DNA from: Bacilli bacterium
GTDB lineage: Bacteria > Bacillota_I > Bacilli_A > RFN20 > CAG-288
DNA: 64,000 nucleotides
Direction of reading: 5' to 3'
NCBI GenBank assembly: GCA_022652945.1
Contig: JALCRV010000001.1
Location: 195,384 to 259,383, forward strand
Positions 49,640-59,346 of the stretch are shown here, piece after piece. The position numbers and the translations under genes were made by a program. Position 1 is the first letter of the stretch. Each line of letters opens with the position of its first letter. The notes under the pieces are model-generated. The model saw only the letters and a program-made list of their open reading frames with translations, did not search any database and was not told where the DNA came from.

Positions 49640-49657
49640 TATGAACAATCATTCATA
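49640..49657 (-). promoter_or_regulatory. Candidate ArsR/SmtB operator
   Basis: TATGAA-CAATCA-TTCATA inverted repeat plus a neighbouring TATGAAC half-site at 49632-49638, just upstream of arsR. Confidence 0.5.
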
Positions 49658-49734
49658 TAACAACCACAATATAAACGTTGGCTTTTTCTAAGTCAAGGCT
49701 TAAGATAATAATTACCACGGAGGTTTATATATCA

Positions 49735-50706
49735 ATGACCAAGGTTTCCATCGTCGTTCCTTTATATAACGAAGAAGAAATGTTCCCGCTGTACATCAAA
49801 AAAGCCAGCGAGTTATTTAAAGACAACGACAAATACTCTTTCGATTATGTTTTCGTTAATGATGGCTCGAAAGATAAGACATTAGAATAAATCAAAAAAG
49901 CCGCGGAAGGCAGAGACGATATTTCTTACGTTTCCTTCTCCCGCAATTTCGGACAGGATCCGGCTTTAGCCGCTGGGTTAGAAAAAGCCAAAGGCGATGT
50001 CATCATCACTATGGACTGCGATTTCCAAGATCCGCCCGAACTGGTCTTCCAGATGCTAGAAAAATACGAAGAAGGATATGAAATCGTCCATCCGCAGCGT
50101 ACTTCCCGCCAGGGTGATAACTGGATGAAACGTCATACCTCTGGAGCTTTCTATAAGACCATCAATAAAATCGCCGGTAAAGAGGTTCTGCCTCCGAATA
50201 CCAGCCAATTTAAGTTGATGTCGAGAAAGGCTGTCGATGTCCTTAACTCGATGCCGGAAAAGCTGAAGCTTATGCGTTCGGAAGTCCCTTTCGTCGGCTT
50301 TAAGGTCTGCTTTATTCCCTTCGAAAGAAAAGAAAGAGCGGCCGGCAAGACAAAATACAATTACTCCAAGATGTTCAATCTCGCCTTCCACACCATCACC
50401 GCTTCCACGCTTAATCCTTTAGATTGGCCTTTGAAGTTTGGAATCGGCTGGGGAGGATTCTCCTTTATCGGCTTCGTGGTCTTCATGATTCTTTTCTTAG
50501 TCTCTTCGACTAATGGGACTTATCAGAACGTGGAGATCTATATGACGTTCTTCATCATCTTCGCTGTTTTCCTGTGTCTAGCCGTTTTGTCCTTAATCCT
50601 CGCTGTCCCCTGCTTATACTTAAAAGACATCTATCTTAATACCCAAGCTCGTCCGACTTATATCGTCGCTGAGGAAAAAGACTCTCCTAAAAGTTTAAAG
50701 AAGTAA
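49735..50706 (+). pseudogene. GT2 family glycosyltransferase (bactoprenol/dolichol-phosphate sugar transferase type) interrupted by one in-frame TAA
   Basis: MTKVSIVVPLYNEEEM...VFVNDGSKDKTLE*IKKAAEGRDDISYVSFSRNFGQDPALAAGLEKAKGDVIITMDCDFQDPPELV..., with C-terminal TM pair; TAA at 49888-49890, no frameshift. Confidence 0.85.
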
Positions 50707-50710
50707 AAGA

Positions 50711-50758
50711 AAAAGACCCGTCAGAAGTTCTTTAGCTTCAAATTGACGGGTCTTTTAT
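50711..50758. terminator. Bidirectional intrinsic terminator
   Basis: AAAAGACCCGTCA...TGACGGGTCTTTT inverted repeat. Confidence 0.8.
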
Positions 50759-50763
50759 ATTGG

Positions 50764-51855
50764 TTATTTGCTGTTATTATAGACGCCGAGATTGATATAT
50801 CTCTCTTGGGAAGTCGACCCAGCGTGGTTAGCTTTAAGATAAGCGGTCGTCGGTTGATATAAGGACCATTTATCTTTCGAGACCAGGAGGAAGTCTCCAG
50901 CGACATATCTATAATATTGATTCTCATTCCCCTCACCGAAGAGATGTTTAGCGATCACTTCTTCATTCGAGAAGATATAGAACTTATCTCCGTAATACTT
51001 CTCAGCTAAGGAACGGAATTCCTTTTCCCGGCCTTTTTTAACATAGAAAGAAGCCGCTCTAGCTTCCAAGCCGAAATCTTTAAAGCTTAAGCAGTCCATA
51101 AAGTCCTCATGGTCAGCGATCGACAGATATTGATTATCGATATGTCCGTGATCCGCCAAAGTAATAAAAAGAACATCCGGATACATCTGAGTAAGTTTTT
51201 TAACTTCTTCATCGAGTTCACGGACGACATTCTCAACCTCGGAAGAATGGACTCCGAATTCATGTAAGGTCGCATCCGGGTCGGTCCAGTAAGAATAAAG
51301 GAAATCGACTTCTTTAAGTCTTAAAGCCGTCTGGATGAAATGGTTCTTCGCAGTCGGAGGCTGCAAAGTAAAACCCATCAGTTTCTCCGCCTTATATTTT
51401 CCGCCTTTATTGATTATCTGATCAAGTTGCTCAGTCGGCAATAGTTCCCAGGAAGTCGGAGCGGAAACATTGTTAGACCCGATAAAGGTGGAGGGATAAA
51501 CAGTAATCGGGCGAGAAAACATCGGCAGTTTCTCCGTCCATCCCATCCAACCGGTTTCCATAGGGTATTTTCCGGTCAGAAGCGAAGTCGTAGCGGCCAC
51601 GGTGGTCGGAGGGAAAACCGAGGTGATCTTAAAATAACGATGTTCATAAATATACGGGGCGTGATGACGATGGATATATTGAATCGAGGAACCGAAACCA
51701 TCTAAAAGGATCAGACAGAGTTTTCTTCCCGGGACACCATTTTTCTTTAAAAGATCATCCAGAGGTTTATAAGTCTCGTGAAAGGTCTGACAGCCGTAAG
51801 CCTTTAAGATCGAATTGGCGATGTTTACTAGATTCTCCCCTTTTTGATAGAACAT
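50764..51855 (-). CDS. Alkaline phosphatase superfamily (nucleotide pyrophosphatase/phosphodiesterase-like) protein
   Basis: CLILLDGFGSSIQYI; VFPPTTVAATTSLLTGKYPMETGW; ITLADHGHID metal site. Confidence 0.85.
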   Translation of the reverse strand: MFYQKGENLVNIANSILKAYGCQTFHETYKPLDDLLKKNGVPGRKLCLILLDGFGSSIQYIHRHHAPYIYEHRYFKITSVFPPTTVAATTSLLTGKYPMETGWMGWTEKLPMFSRPITVYPSTFIGSNNVSAPTSWELLPTEQLDQIINKGGKYKAEKLMGFTLQPPTAKNHFIQTALRLKEVDFLYSYWTDPDATLHEFGVHSSEVENVVRELDEEVKKLTQMYPDVLFITLADHGHIDNQYLSIADHEDFMDCLSFKDFGLEARAASFYVKKGREKEFRSLAEKYYGDKFYIFSNEEVIAKHLFGEGNENQYYRYVAGDFLLVSKDKWSLYQPTTAYLKANHAGSTSQERYINLGVYNNSK

Positions 51856-51867
51856 CTTTCCCTCCTT

Positions 51868-52590
51868 TTAAGACTCCATGCCGACAAGCTTTTTTAAATT
51901 CAGGACTTCTTCCGGAGAGAGATTTCTCATCTCTCCTTCCTTTAAATCACCGAGGACTAAGAAACCCAGGCGGATTCTTCTTAAGGACATAACATCGTAA
52001 CCGAAACGATGGAACATCCTTTTTATTTCGTGATATTTGCCTTCTTTAACGATAATATCCGCTTCCAGAGGAGAAAGCAAAGTCAAAGAAGCGGGTTTGA
52101 TTGCTTCTTCACCTTCATCAAGAACCACACCTTCCAAAAGAAGCTTTAAACGATCCTTTTCCCCTAAAGGATGATTCAATTCCGCCACATATTCCTTTTC
52201 AATCCCCAGGTTAGGATGAATCAGACGGTTATTAAGTTTTCCGTTATCAGTAATCAGTAGGACTCCGGTCGTATCCGCATCAAGTCTTCCAACGATCCTC
52301 GCTCTTTTTTTCAAAGACGGATCGATCAGATTCAAGACGGAAGGATAAAGTTCATCGATAGTTGAACACATATAGCCTTGAGGCTTATTCATCAGAATAT
52401 AGAATTCTCTCTGATAGGTAAGAAGTTTACCGTCTAAAGTAACCTTGTTCTTCTCCGGATCAAAAAGAAAACCTTCATCGGTAATAATATTTCCGTCTAT
52501 TAAGACCTTTTCGCTGCGGATGGCTTTCTTACAGTGCTTTCTAGTGCCTACCCCCATCTCCGAAAGGAAACGATCAAGCCTCATCTTCAT
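51868..52590 (-). CDS. rsuA: Pseudouridine synthase, RsuA/RluB family
   Basis: S4-like N-terminus; GRLDADTTGVLLITDNGKLNNRLIHP; EGKYHEIKRMF. Confidence 0.92.
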   Translation of the reverse strand: MKMRLDRFLSEMGVGTRKHCKKAIRSEKVLIDGNIITDEGFLFDPEKNKVTLDGKLLTYQREFYILMNKPQGYMCSTIDELYPSVLNLIDPSLKKRARIVGRLDADTTGVLLITDNGKLNNRLIHPNLGIEKEYVAELNHPLGEKDRLKLLLEGVVLDEGEEAIKPASLTLLSPLEADIIVKEGKYHEIKRMFHRFGYDVMSLRRIRLGFLVLGDLKEGEMRNLSPEEVLNLKKLVGMES

Positions 52591-53573
52591 TTCTGAATCT
52601 CTTCCGTTTTTGTAGCTTGTTTGGCCTTCTTATCAGAAAGATAGAAGAAGAACATAAATAAGGCGGTAGAGACAACAAGAAGGATGGCTCCTAAGCCGAG
52701 ATGCCAACCAAAGGACAGAGTGGAAGGAAATAAGCCTTTCGGAAACTTACCCATCGAATCCACACCGACAATAAAAGGATGGAAGATAGCGTAGATTGAG
52801 CCGATAATGAATCCGATAATAGCCATATAAGTCACATACTCATATTTCTTCAATAGATATCCCATCGCTTTAGAAGACAAGAAGAAACCGATTAAGATCC
52901 CGAAGCAGAAGATGAAGATATATACCGTATCTAAGCCCATCGACTGATGGGCTCCTAAGAAATCTCGAAGAAGATTCATAATCGGATTATAAAAGCCGAA
53001 GATGAATAAGAGCAACGCTCCTGAGACTCCCGGGATCACCAAAGCGAAAGAACCGATAATTCCCATCACCAGACAAAGCAAGCAACCGACAAAGGTAATC
53101 GCGGATAAGTCATAATTACCTAACCCGGGGATAAAACAAAGTCCGACCACGAAAGCCAACGAAACCACAAAAGCGACAATTCCCTGCCAATTCGGCACTC
53201 TTTTTACTTTTTGATATAAAGTAGGAAGCCCGGCGATCACCAGACCTGCAAAAACGCAGGAGAGTCCGAAAGGAATCGCATCCAGAGCGAGTTCAATCGG
53301 CTTCAAAGTCGCTCCGAAACCCAAGACTACACCGATCATAATCGGCAGGAGAAACAAGAAAGAGTCTTTGAACTTATGGAATAGATTCCCGACCGCTTCG
53401 ATCATCGGATCATAGACCCTGACCAAGACCGCAGTCGTGCCTCCGGAAGCTCCAGGAACATTTGAAGAAAGCCCGATCGCTACGCCTTTAAAGAAATCGA
53501 CGAGCCATTCTTTCCAGCCTCTTTTAGCTTCCTTTTCCGGCTGAGCAGTTTTCTGTTCTTCTTGTTTTTCCAT
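52587..53573 (-). CDS. DUF368 family integral membrane protein
   Basis: DFFKGVAIGLSSNVPGASGGTTAVLVRVYDPMI; VIPGVSGALLLFIFGFY; 4-nt overlap with rsuA. Confidence 0.88.
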   Translation of the reverse strand: MEKQEEQKTAQPEKEAKRGWKEWLVDFFKGVAIGLSSNVPGASGGTTAVLVRVYDPMIEAVGNLFHKFKDSFLFLLPIMIGVVLGFGATLKPIELALDAIPFGLSCVFAGLVIAGLPTLYQKVKRVPNWQGIVAFVVSLAFVVGLCFIPGLGNYDLSAITFVGCLLCLVMGIIGSFALVIPGVSGALLLFIFGFYNPIMNLLRDFLGAHQSMGLDTVYIFIFCFGILIGFFLSSKAMGYLLKKYEYVTYMAIIGFIIGSIYAIFHPFIVGVDSMGKFPKGLFPSTLSFGWHLGLGAILLVVSTALFMFFFYLSDKKAKQATKTEEIQK

Positions 53574-53622
53574 TTTTAAAAGTTATCCTTTTCTATATGT
53601 CTATTGAAGAATTATAAATTAT

Positions 53623-54258
53623 CTAACGAAAGAAAGGGTTGTTTTTCTTTTCTTCTCCGAGTTTTGTAATCCCTCCGTGACCCGGATAACAGACTAAAAG
53701 ATCTGATAAGGCCTTCAGTTTCATTAAGGAAGGAAAGACTTCCTGAGCATCTCCACCTTGGAAATCAGTCCGACCGATGGAGCCTTTAAATAAGGTATCT
53801 CCAGTAAAAAGCGCATTATCTTCTTCCGAAAGGAAGCAGGAACTGCCCTGAGTATGGAAAGGAGTATGGATGACTTTGATCTTCAATTCTCCAAAAGTCA
53901 GGACCTGTTCATCTTTAACCAAGACCGGATCGAAGTCGATATTGAGCTTTTCATGTTCTTCTTCCGCTCCGTTCATCGAATCGGTCATCAGCATTTCATA
54001 ATCTTCCTCTTCTAGATACACCGGAATCGAGTAATCGAAAGAATTAAGGAAATGCTTAACGCCTCTGATATGATCGAAATGAGCGTGGGTCAGTAAAAGA
54101 CCGAGGACTTTAGTGTTGTTGGCTTTGATATAGTTTTCGACGTTATCGGTCTTATCACCCATATCAATAACAATGCAAGGTTTCCCTCTTCTTCCCACCA
54201 CATAAGTGTTGCAGATCAGTTCATCGACATCGTCGTCGTGACGGAACGCTTTAATCAT
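53623..54258 (-). CDS. MBL-fold metallo-hydrolase (glyoxalase II-like)
   Basis: LLTHAHFDHIRG; HTPFHTQGSSCF; FTGDTLFKGSIGRTDF; YPGHGGIT. Confidence 0.92.
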   Translation of the reverse strand: MIKAFRHDDDVDELICNTYVVGRRGKPCIVIDMGDKTDNVENYIKANNTKVLGLLLTHAHFDHIRGVKHFLNSFDYSIPVYLEEEDYEMLMTDSMNGAEEEHEKLNIDFDPVLVKDEQVLTFGELKIKVIHTPFHTQGSSCFLSEEDNALFTGDTLFKGSIGRTDFQGGDAQEVFPSLMKLKALSDLLVCYPGHGGITKLGEEKKNNPFFR

Positions 54259-54397
54259 AAAAGGATATCCACCTCTATAAAGATGATTATAGCAAACAAA
54301 ACAAGGATAGAAAGAATTAAGCCTAACTATTAAGCGATATTCCCTTCTTCAAGCAAGAAGATGATATATAATTATTACCAAATGGAGGCTGAAGAAA

Positions 54398-55654
54398 ATG
54401 ATTGATAACAAGGAGATAAGGGATGAAGACCCCGAGCTTTATAAGACATTAGAAGGCGAAAGACAAAGAGAGGAAGACAATATCGAATTAGTCGCTTCTG
54501 AGAACTTTGTCTCCAACGCAGTCAGAGAAGCCCAAGGCTCCATCATGACCAATAAATATGCGGAAGGCTACCCCGCCCATCGTTATTACGGAGGCTGCAC
54601 GTTTGTTGACCAAGCGGAAGAGTTAGCCCGAGAAAGACTGAAAAAACTCTTCGGCGCGGCATATGTCAATGTCCAACCTCATTCCGGCTCCCAAGCCAAT
54701 ATGGCGGCAATCCGGGCTCTAATTAATCACGGAGACAAGATCCTCGGGATGTCTTTAGAGGCCGGCGGCCATTTGACCCACGGCTATCATCTTTCCTTCT
54801 CCGGCAAGGATTATCAATCTTTCACTTACGGAGTTGATGTCAAAACCGGCAGGATTGATTATGAAGAAGTCAGAAGAATCGCTAAAGAAGTAAAGCCCAA
54901 CCTTATCATCGCTGGCGCTTCCGCTTATCCGCGTCTGATTGATTTTAAGATCTTCAGAGAGATTGCTGATGAAGTCGGAGCTTACTTAATGGTGGATATG
55001 GCCCATATCGCGGGGCTAGTCGCCGCGGGGCTTCATCCGAATCCGGTCCCTTACGCTCACGTTGTTACCTCCACCACCCATAAGACCTTAAGAGGCCCTA
55101 GAGGCGGCATTATCCTTTCTAATGATCTTGAGCTCGGCAAGAAAATCGATAAGACCGTCTTCCCCGAAGTCCAAGGCGGACCTTTAGAGCACGTAGTGGC
55201 TGCTAAGGCTGTCTGCTTCCTTGAAGATCTCCAACCTTCTTTTAAAACATACGCGGCCCAAGTCATTAAAAACGCCCAAGCTTTGGCTGATGAACTTTCT
55301 AAATTAGGATTTGAAATCGTTACCGGTGGTACGGATAACCACCTGCTTTTAGTCAATGTGATGGATTCCTGCAATCTTACAGGTTTACAGGCGCAGATTA
55401 TGCTTGAAGAAGTGAATATCACCTGCAACAAGAACTCCATCCCCGGCGATAAGCAGAAGCCAGCTTACTGCTCTGGTATCCGTTTAGGTTCTCCGGCAAT
55501 GACCACTAGAGGCTTCGATGAAAAAGATTTCCGCCTTGTCGGTGATTTAATCGGCGAGATTCTTCGCCATCCGGAAGATGAGAAAGTCAAAGCCGAAGTG
55601 AAGGCGAAAGTCCATCTTCTGACCTCCGCTCACCCGCTTCCTTACGAAAAATAG
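54398..55654 (+). CDS. glyA: Serine hydroxymethyltransferase
   Basis: [47 protein letters not shown]; 418 aa. Confidence 0.98.
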   Translation: MIDNKEIRDEDPELYKTLEGERQREEDNIELVASENFVSNAVREAQGSIMTNKYAEGYPAHRYYGGCTFVDQAEELARERLKKLFGAAYVNVQPHSGSQANMAAIRALINHGDKILGMSLEAGGHLTHGYHLSFSGKDYQSFTYGVDVKTGRIDYEEVRRIAKEVKPNLIIAGASAYPRLIDFKIFREIADEVGAYLMVDMAHIAGLVAAGLHPNPVPYAHVVTSTTHKTLRGPRGGIILSNDLELGKKIDKTVFPEVQGGPLEHVVAAKAVCFLEDLQPSFKTYAAQVIKNAQALADELSKLGFEIVTGGTDNHLLLVNVMDSCNLTGLQAQIMLEEVNITCNKNSIPGDKQKPAYCSGIRLGSPAMTTRGFDEKDFRLVGDLIGEILRHPEDEKVKAEVKAKVHLLTSAHPLPYEK

Positions 55655-55671
55655 AAAAATTTGATTTTTGG

Positions 55672-55684
55672 TAAGCGCTTTACT
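55672..55684 (+). promoter_or_regulatory. cre-like repeat 1 upstream of the HPr-like gene
   Basis: TAAGCGCTTTACT, upstream of the -35 element. Confidence 0.4.
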
Positions 55685-55700
55685 AAATAGGGGCTAAAGT

Positions 55701-55728
55701 TTGAAAATTCCCTATATTATCGTATATA
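55701..55728 (+). promoter_or_regulatory. Promoter of the HPr-like gene
   Basis: TTGAAA-N16-TATATA. Confidence 0.5.
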
Positions 55729-55743
55729 TCATGGTTGATTTAC

Positions 55744-55756
55744 TAAGCGTTTTACT
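55744..55756 (+). promoter_or_regulatory. cre-like repeat 2 upstream of the HPr-like gene
   Basis: TAAGCGTTTTACT, 12/13 identical to the repeat at 55672, downstream of the -10 element. Confidence 0.4.
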
Positions 55757-55790
55757 TTAGAATTAATATGAATTAGGAGGGCCATAAAAT

Positions 55791-56063
55791 ATGAAGACTT
55801 TAAGTATCAAAGTCACCAACGAGAACGGCCTGACCTCCAGATTAGCAGCCGAACTCGTCGCCGAAGCCAATAAACACATCTCCAGATGCACGATGGTCGT
55901 TGATCGGACTGATCCGTCTCAACAAGCTGACCTGAAGTCCATCATGAACGTGTTTACGCTTTCGATTCCGAAAGGTGGCCATTTCGATATCGATATCGAA
56001 GGTGTCGATGAGGAATCCGCTTTCAACTCATTCATCAACCTTATCGAAACACTTCCGCTTTAA
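55791..56063 (+). CDS. HPr-like protein lacking the catalytic histidine (Crh-like)
   Basis: 90 aa; IKVTNENGLTSRLAAELV aligns with HPr (...)GIHARPA(...); ADLKSIMNVFTLSIPKG aligns with the Ser46 region NLKSIMGVMSLGIAKG; AGGAGG SD. Confidence 0.85.
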   Translation: MKTLSIKVTNENGLTSRLAAELVAEANKHISRCTMVVDRTDPSQQADLKSIMNVFTLSIPKGGHFDIDIEGVDEESAFNSFINLIETLPL

Positions 56064-56087
56064 TTCAATCTGAAAAAGAACCTATTT

Positions 56088-56112
56088 AAGGCGCTGGCTT
56101 CAGCGCCTTTTA
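56088..56112 (+). terminator. Intrinsic terminator after the HPr-like gene
   Basis: AAGGCGCTG-GCTT-CAGCGCCTT followed by TT. Confidence 0.85.
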
Positions 56113-56190
56113 AAATACCTAAGATAACTTCTTGCATTGACTGAAAAGTTGTATTATTATAATCAAGCGCAATAAACTAGCGCAAAAGAT

Positions 56191-56266
<76 letters not shown>

Positions 56267-56270
56267 TCGT

Positions 56271-56312
56271 TAACAAGAGCCGGGTTCTAAAAGAGCCCGG
56301 CTTTTCTTGTTA
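56271..56312 (+). terminator. Terminator following tRNA-Lys
   Basis: TAACAAGAGCCGGG...CCCGGCTTTTCTTGTTA inverted repeat. Confidence 0.75.
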
Positions 56313-56604
56313 GTTGAAATCGAATAATCCTTTAAATCCAATTACGATTTTTCAGGTGTCTTTCTACGCCTTTTTGAAGCCTCAAGACGGAGGGGAAATA
56401 AAAAAAGAGATGGCCGCATACGTCTGGAAATTGACACGCCGTTACGGTCTAGGAGATAGTCAGGTCTTTAACTTAATAGAACGCTATACGGATTATCGGT
56501 ATCTTCATTAGATTTAAATAAAAGCGGATGCCGTGCATTTCAAAATACATTAAAAAGATTAACAGTTGAAATGTCCTTTTAAACGTTTTTTGAAATGTAA
56601 AAGC

Positions 56605-59346
56605 CTATTGCTGATTCCTGATAATTTCCTTCAGTTCATCCATAGCGGAAGATTTAGCAATCACCTTTAAGATTCTGATAGCATCCGCTTGGACATCCCC
56701 TAAAGGCAGATAAGCTCCCGTATGGATTCCAAAATAGGTGACCTTCTTCGATCCATCTTTCATTTCTTCAATCTTCGCTAAGCCATTTTCAACTAAAGGT
56801 AAGATTTCCTTGCTGACTTCGACATCTTTTTTCACAACGGCAGAGATTTGATCTTTACCATCTTTAGTATTTATAAATGAGCCCCAGCAGGGGAACGGAA
56901 CTTTAGCATATCCTCCAAACAGAGATTCCATCTCAATATGGATCTTGCCATCTTCATCAAAAACCGGAGCGATATCCTCTAGTCCCCATTTAATAACATC
57001 CGGACGGATGCCTCCCATCAGGATATCGTTTCCGGCATGTAAGTCCCAGACACGGTTAGAAGCTCCCTCCCAATCGGTCATAATAAACCCTTTAAAGCCC
57101 CACTCTCCACGCACCACTTTCATCAGCAAATCGCGGTTAGAAGAGGTATGCATTCCGTTAAAGGAGTTATAAGAAGTCATGATCGTTCTCGGATCAGCTT
57201 CCCTAACCGCAATTTCAAATCCCTTAAGATAGATTTCTCTTAAAGCACGGGGAGATACTGTGTTGTTGACTAAAGGCCTATTGTCTTCCTGGTTATTAGT
57301 CGCAAAATGCTTTAAGGCTACGCCCTTTCCCTTTAACGACTGTACCCCTTTAGTAAAAGCGGCTGCACTAAACCCGGTAATCAAAGGATCTTCAGAATAA
57401 TATTCGAAATTACGCCCGCATAAAGGATCACGATGGATATTCATCCCCGGACCCAAAGCGATTGAGCAATGATAGCTAACCATATCCTTACCGTAAGCCT
57501 GACCAAGTTTTTCAATTAAAGAAGGATTCCAGGTCTGGGCGGCAACGGTTCCGACCGGGAAGCTAGTGGAGGATAAACCGGGACTATGTAACCCGGTCGG
57601 CCCATCATCGAGGTACATATTAGGAATACCTAAAGCATCGACATATTGAGCGGTCGTCTCTCCAGACGATTGCATTCCCTGAAGTTTCTTTAAGCCTTTA
57701 TTTAATCTAGACGGTATCTGATAAGGAGTCTCGTGACCGATTCCAGCGACTAAGCGGATTAAAACCTCCGTATCTAAGGAAGCGATAAATTCCTCATAAG
57801 ACACCTTACCCTCTACGACATCGATAAAAGTCGAGTTAGGCTTATAAGCCACATTTACGACTCTTTCTTTCGTAAGGTAGGGGAACTTATATGGATTCTT
57901 TTCCATATAAGGATGGTATTCCTTACCTTGAGGAATATAAGTAACTGTCTCATCCTTTTCCTTAGAGGTTTCATCCTTAGTCTTTAAAGAAGAAGCGAAG
58001 ATGGTGATAAGAGGACAAGAAATCACTTCTTTCGGATAAGGAGAAGGCTTGATTTCCTTTAAAGGCTTATCCGTTTTTAAGACATCATTAGTCTTAAGAA
58101 GGATGGCGGTCTTGTCTAAATCAAGGGCTAAGACGACTTTGGTCTCTTTAGAGGAAGTCCCAAGGCGGAATAAGTATTTTCCTTTTTCTAAAAGCCAAGC
58201 GGAATCAGATTCGCTAAAAGAAGCTAAAGAGATAAAAGGAACAATAACATGAACTATCTCTTCTTCTCCCGGCTTTAATTCTTTGGTCTTTTGATATCCC
58301 TTAAGTTCCTGATAAGGCTTATCCAATTTCCCTTCAGGAGCGGAGACATAAATCTCCTCGACATCCTTACCTGAACAAGCACCGATATTCTTAACAGCAA
58401 TCTCTAAGAGAACATTTTCCTTATCGAGAGTATACTTCACAAGCTTTCTTTCAAACGTGGTATAGGAAAGGCCAAACCCGAACGGAAATAAAGGCTCAAT
58501 CCCGAACGAATCAAAATACCGATAGCCGACATAGATGCCTTCCAAATAATCTTCCTGAGCTACGTTTCCATCGTTATGTGAGAAAGTCTTGCTAGCCGGA
58601 TAGTCCTCATAATGTTTAGCCCACGTATCAGTTAAACGTCCGGAAGGATTGATCTTTCCGGAGATGATCTCCCCTAAAGCGTGCCCGGCTTCTAGGCCAG
58701 CCAAGCCTAGATAAATGATGCCTTTAACATTGTTAAGGGCAGCGATATAGCTGACATCGATCACCGAAGTATTAAGGACAACAATGACCTTCTTAAATGA
58801 CTTATTGAGCTTAGCGATGTTTTCTTTCTCTACAGAAGATAAATAATAATCACCGTCTTTAGCGTATCTGTCGTTACCTTCCCCTGCCACTCTTCTGATG
58901 ACATAGATCGCTGTTTTAGCTTTCTCCGCTTCTTTTAAGTCTTCCTCGGTAATCTCTACATCATCGATCATCGTCTTCAATCCGGAGAAGTACAATTCGA
59001 TGACCGAAAACTTTTTATTATCATCTTTCCTGGCTTCCTGACTGGCAGTTTTAAAACGATTAAGCCAGCTTTCGCTGGTAATTTCATATCCTTCATTCTT
59101 TAAGCCATCCAAAACATTGATCAGATACGGGGTGGTAACATATCCGCTGCCAGTCCCGCAGATGATCGTATCGATTGCTCCCGCCCCGAATAAAGCAAGG
59201 GATTTTTCTTTACAAGGAAGCACGCCATCGTTTCTTAAAAGAACGATACCTTCCTCCGCGCCTTTTAAAGCTACTTCAGCGTTTTCCTTATTAGGTAAAA
59301 CCTTCGGCATCGACAATAACTTAGCCATTTCTTCCTTTACGCCCAT
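56605..59346 (-). CDS. Glycoside hydrolase family 3 with permuted domain order
   Basis: N-terminal half carries the GH3 C-domain and FnIII-like features (EEGIVLLRNDGVLP, FGFGLSYTTF); C-terminal half carries the TIM barrel (YLDDGPTGL, LCGRNFEYYSEDP, LKHFATNNQE, GFIMTDWEGA). Start at 59346 (AAAGGA SD). Confidence 0.92.
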   Translation of the reverse strand: MGVKEEMAKLLSMPKVLPNKENAEVALKGAEEGIVLLRNDGVLPCKEKSLALFGAGAIDTIICGTGSGYVTTPYLINVLDGLKNEGYEITSESWLNRFKTASQEARKDDNKKFSVIELYFSGLKTMIDDVEITEEDLKEAEKAKTAIYVIRRVAGEGNDRYAKDGDYYLSSVEKENIAKLNKSFKKVIVVLNTSVIDVSYIAALNNVKGIIYLGLAGLEAGHALGEIISGKINPSGRLTDTWAKHYEDYPASKTFSHNDGNVAQEDYLEGIYVGYRYFDSFGIEPLFPFGFGLSYTTFERKLVKYTLDKENVLLEIAVKNIGACSGKDVEEIYVSAPEGKLDKPYQELKGYQKTKELKPGEEEIVHVIVPFISLASFSESDSAWLLEKGKYLFRLGTSSKETKVVLALDLDKTAILLKTNDVLKTDKPLKEIKPSPYPKEVISCPLITIFASSLKTKDETSKEKDETVTYIPQGKEYHPYMEKNPYKFPYLTKERVVNVAYKPNSTFIDVVEGKVSYEEFIASLDTEVLIRLVAGIGHETPYQIPSRLNKGLKKLQGMQSSGETTAQYVDALGIPNMYLDDGPTGLHSPGLSSTSFPVGTVAAQTWNPSLIEKLGQAYGKDMVSYHCSIALGPGMNIHRDPLCGRNFEYYSEDPLITGFSAAAFTKGVQSLKGKGVALKHFATNNQEDNRPLVNNTVSPRALREIYLKGFEIAVREADPRTIMTSYNSFNGMHTSSNRDLLMKVVRGEWGFKGFIMTDWEGASNRVWDLHAGNDILMGGIRPDVIKWGLEDIAPVFDEDGKIHIEMESLFGGYAKVPFPCWGSFINTKDGKDQISAVVKKDVEVSKEILPLVENGLAKIEEMKDGSKKVTYFGIHTGAYLPLGDVQADAIRILKVIAKSSAMDELKEIIRNQQ

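Noticed and set aside
49888-49890. TAA within the GT2 gene as evidence of an alternative genetic code
   Set aside because: TAA is the regular terminator for many intact genes in the window (e.g. rhaA, rhaD, glycoside hydrolases).
56314-56511. 65-aa plus-strand ORF after tRNA-Lys (ends MAAYVWKLTRRYGLGDSQVFNLIERYTDYRYLH), considered as a tRNA-linked mobile element remnant
   Set aside because: TTG start without SD, no integrase or attachment-site duplication seen; evidence too weak.
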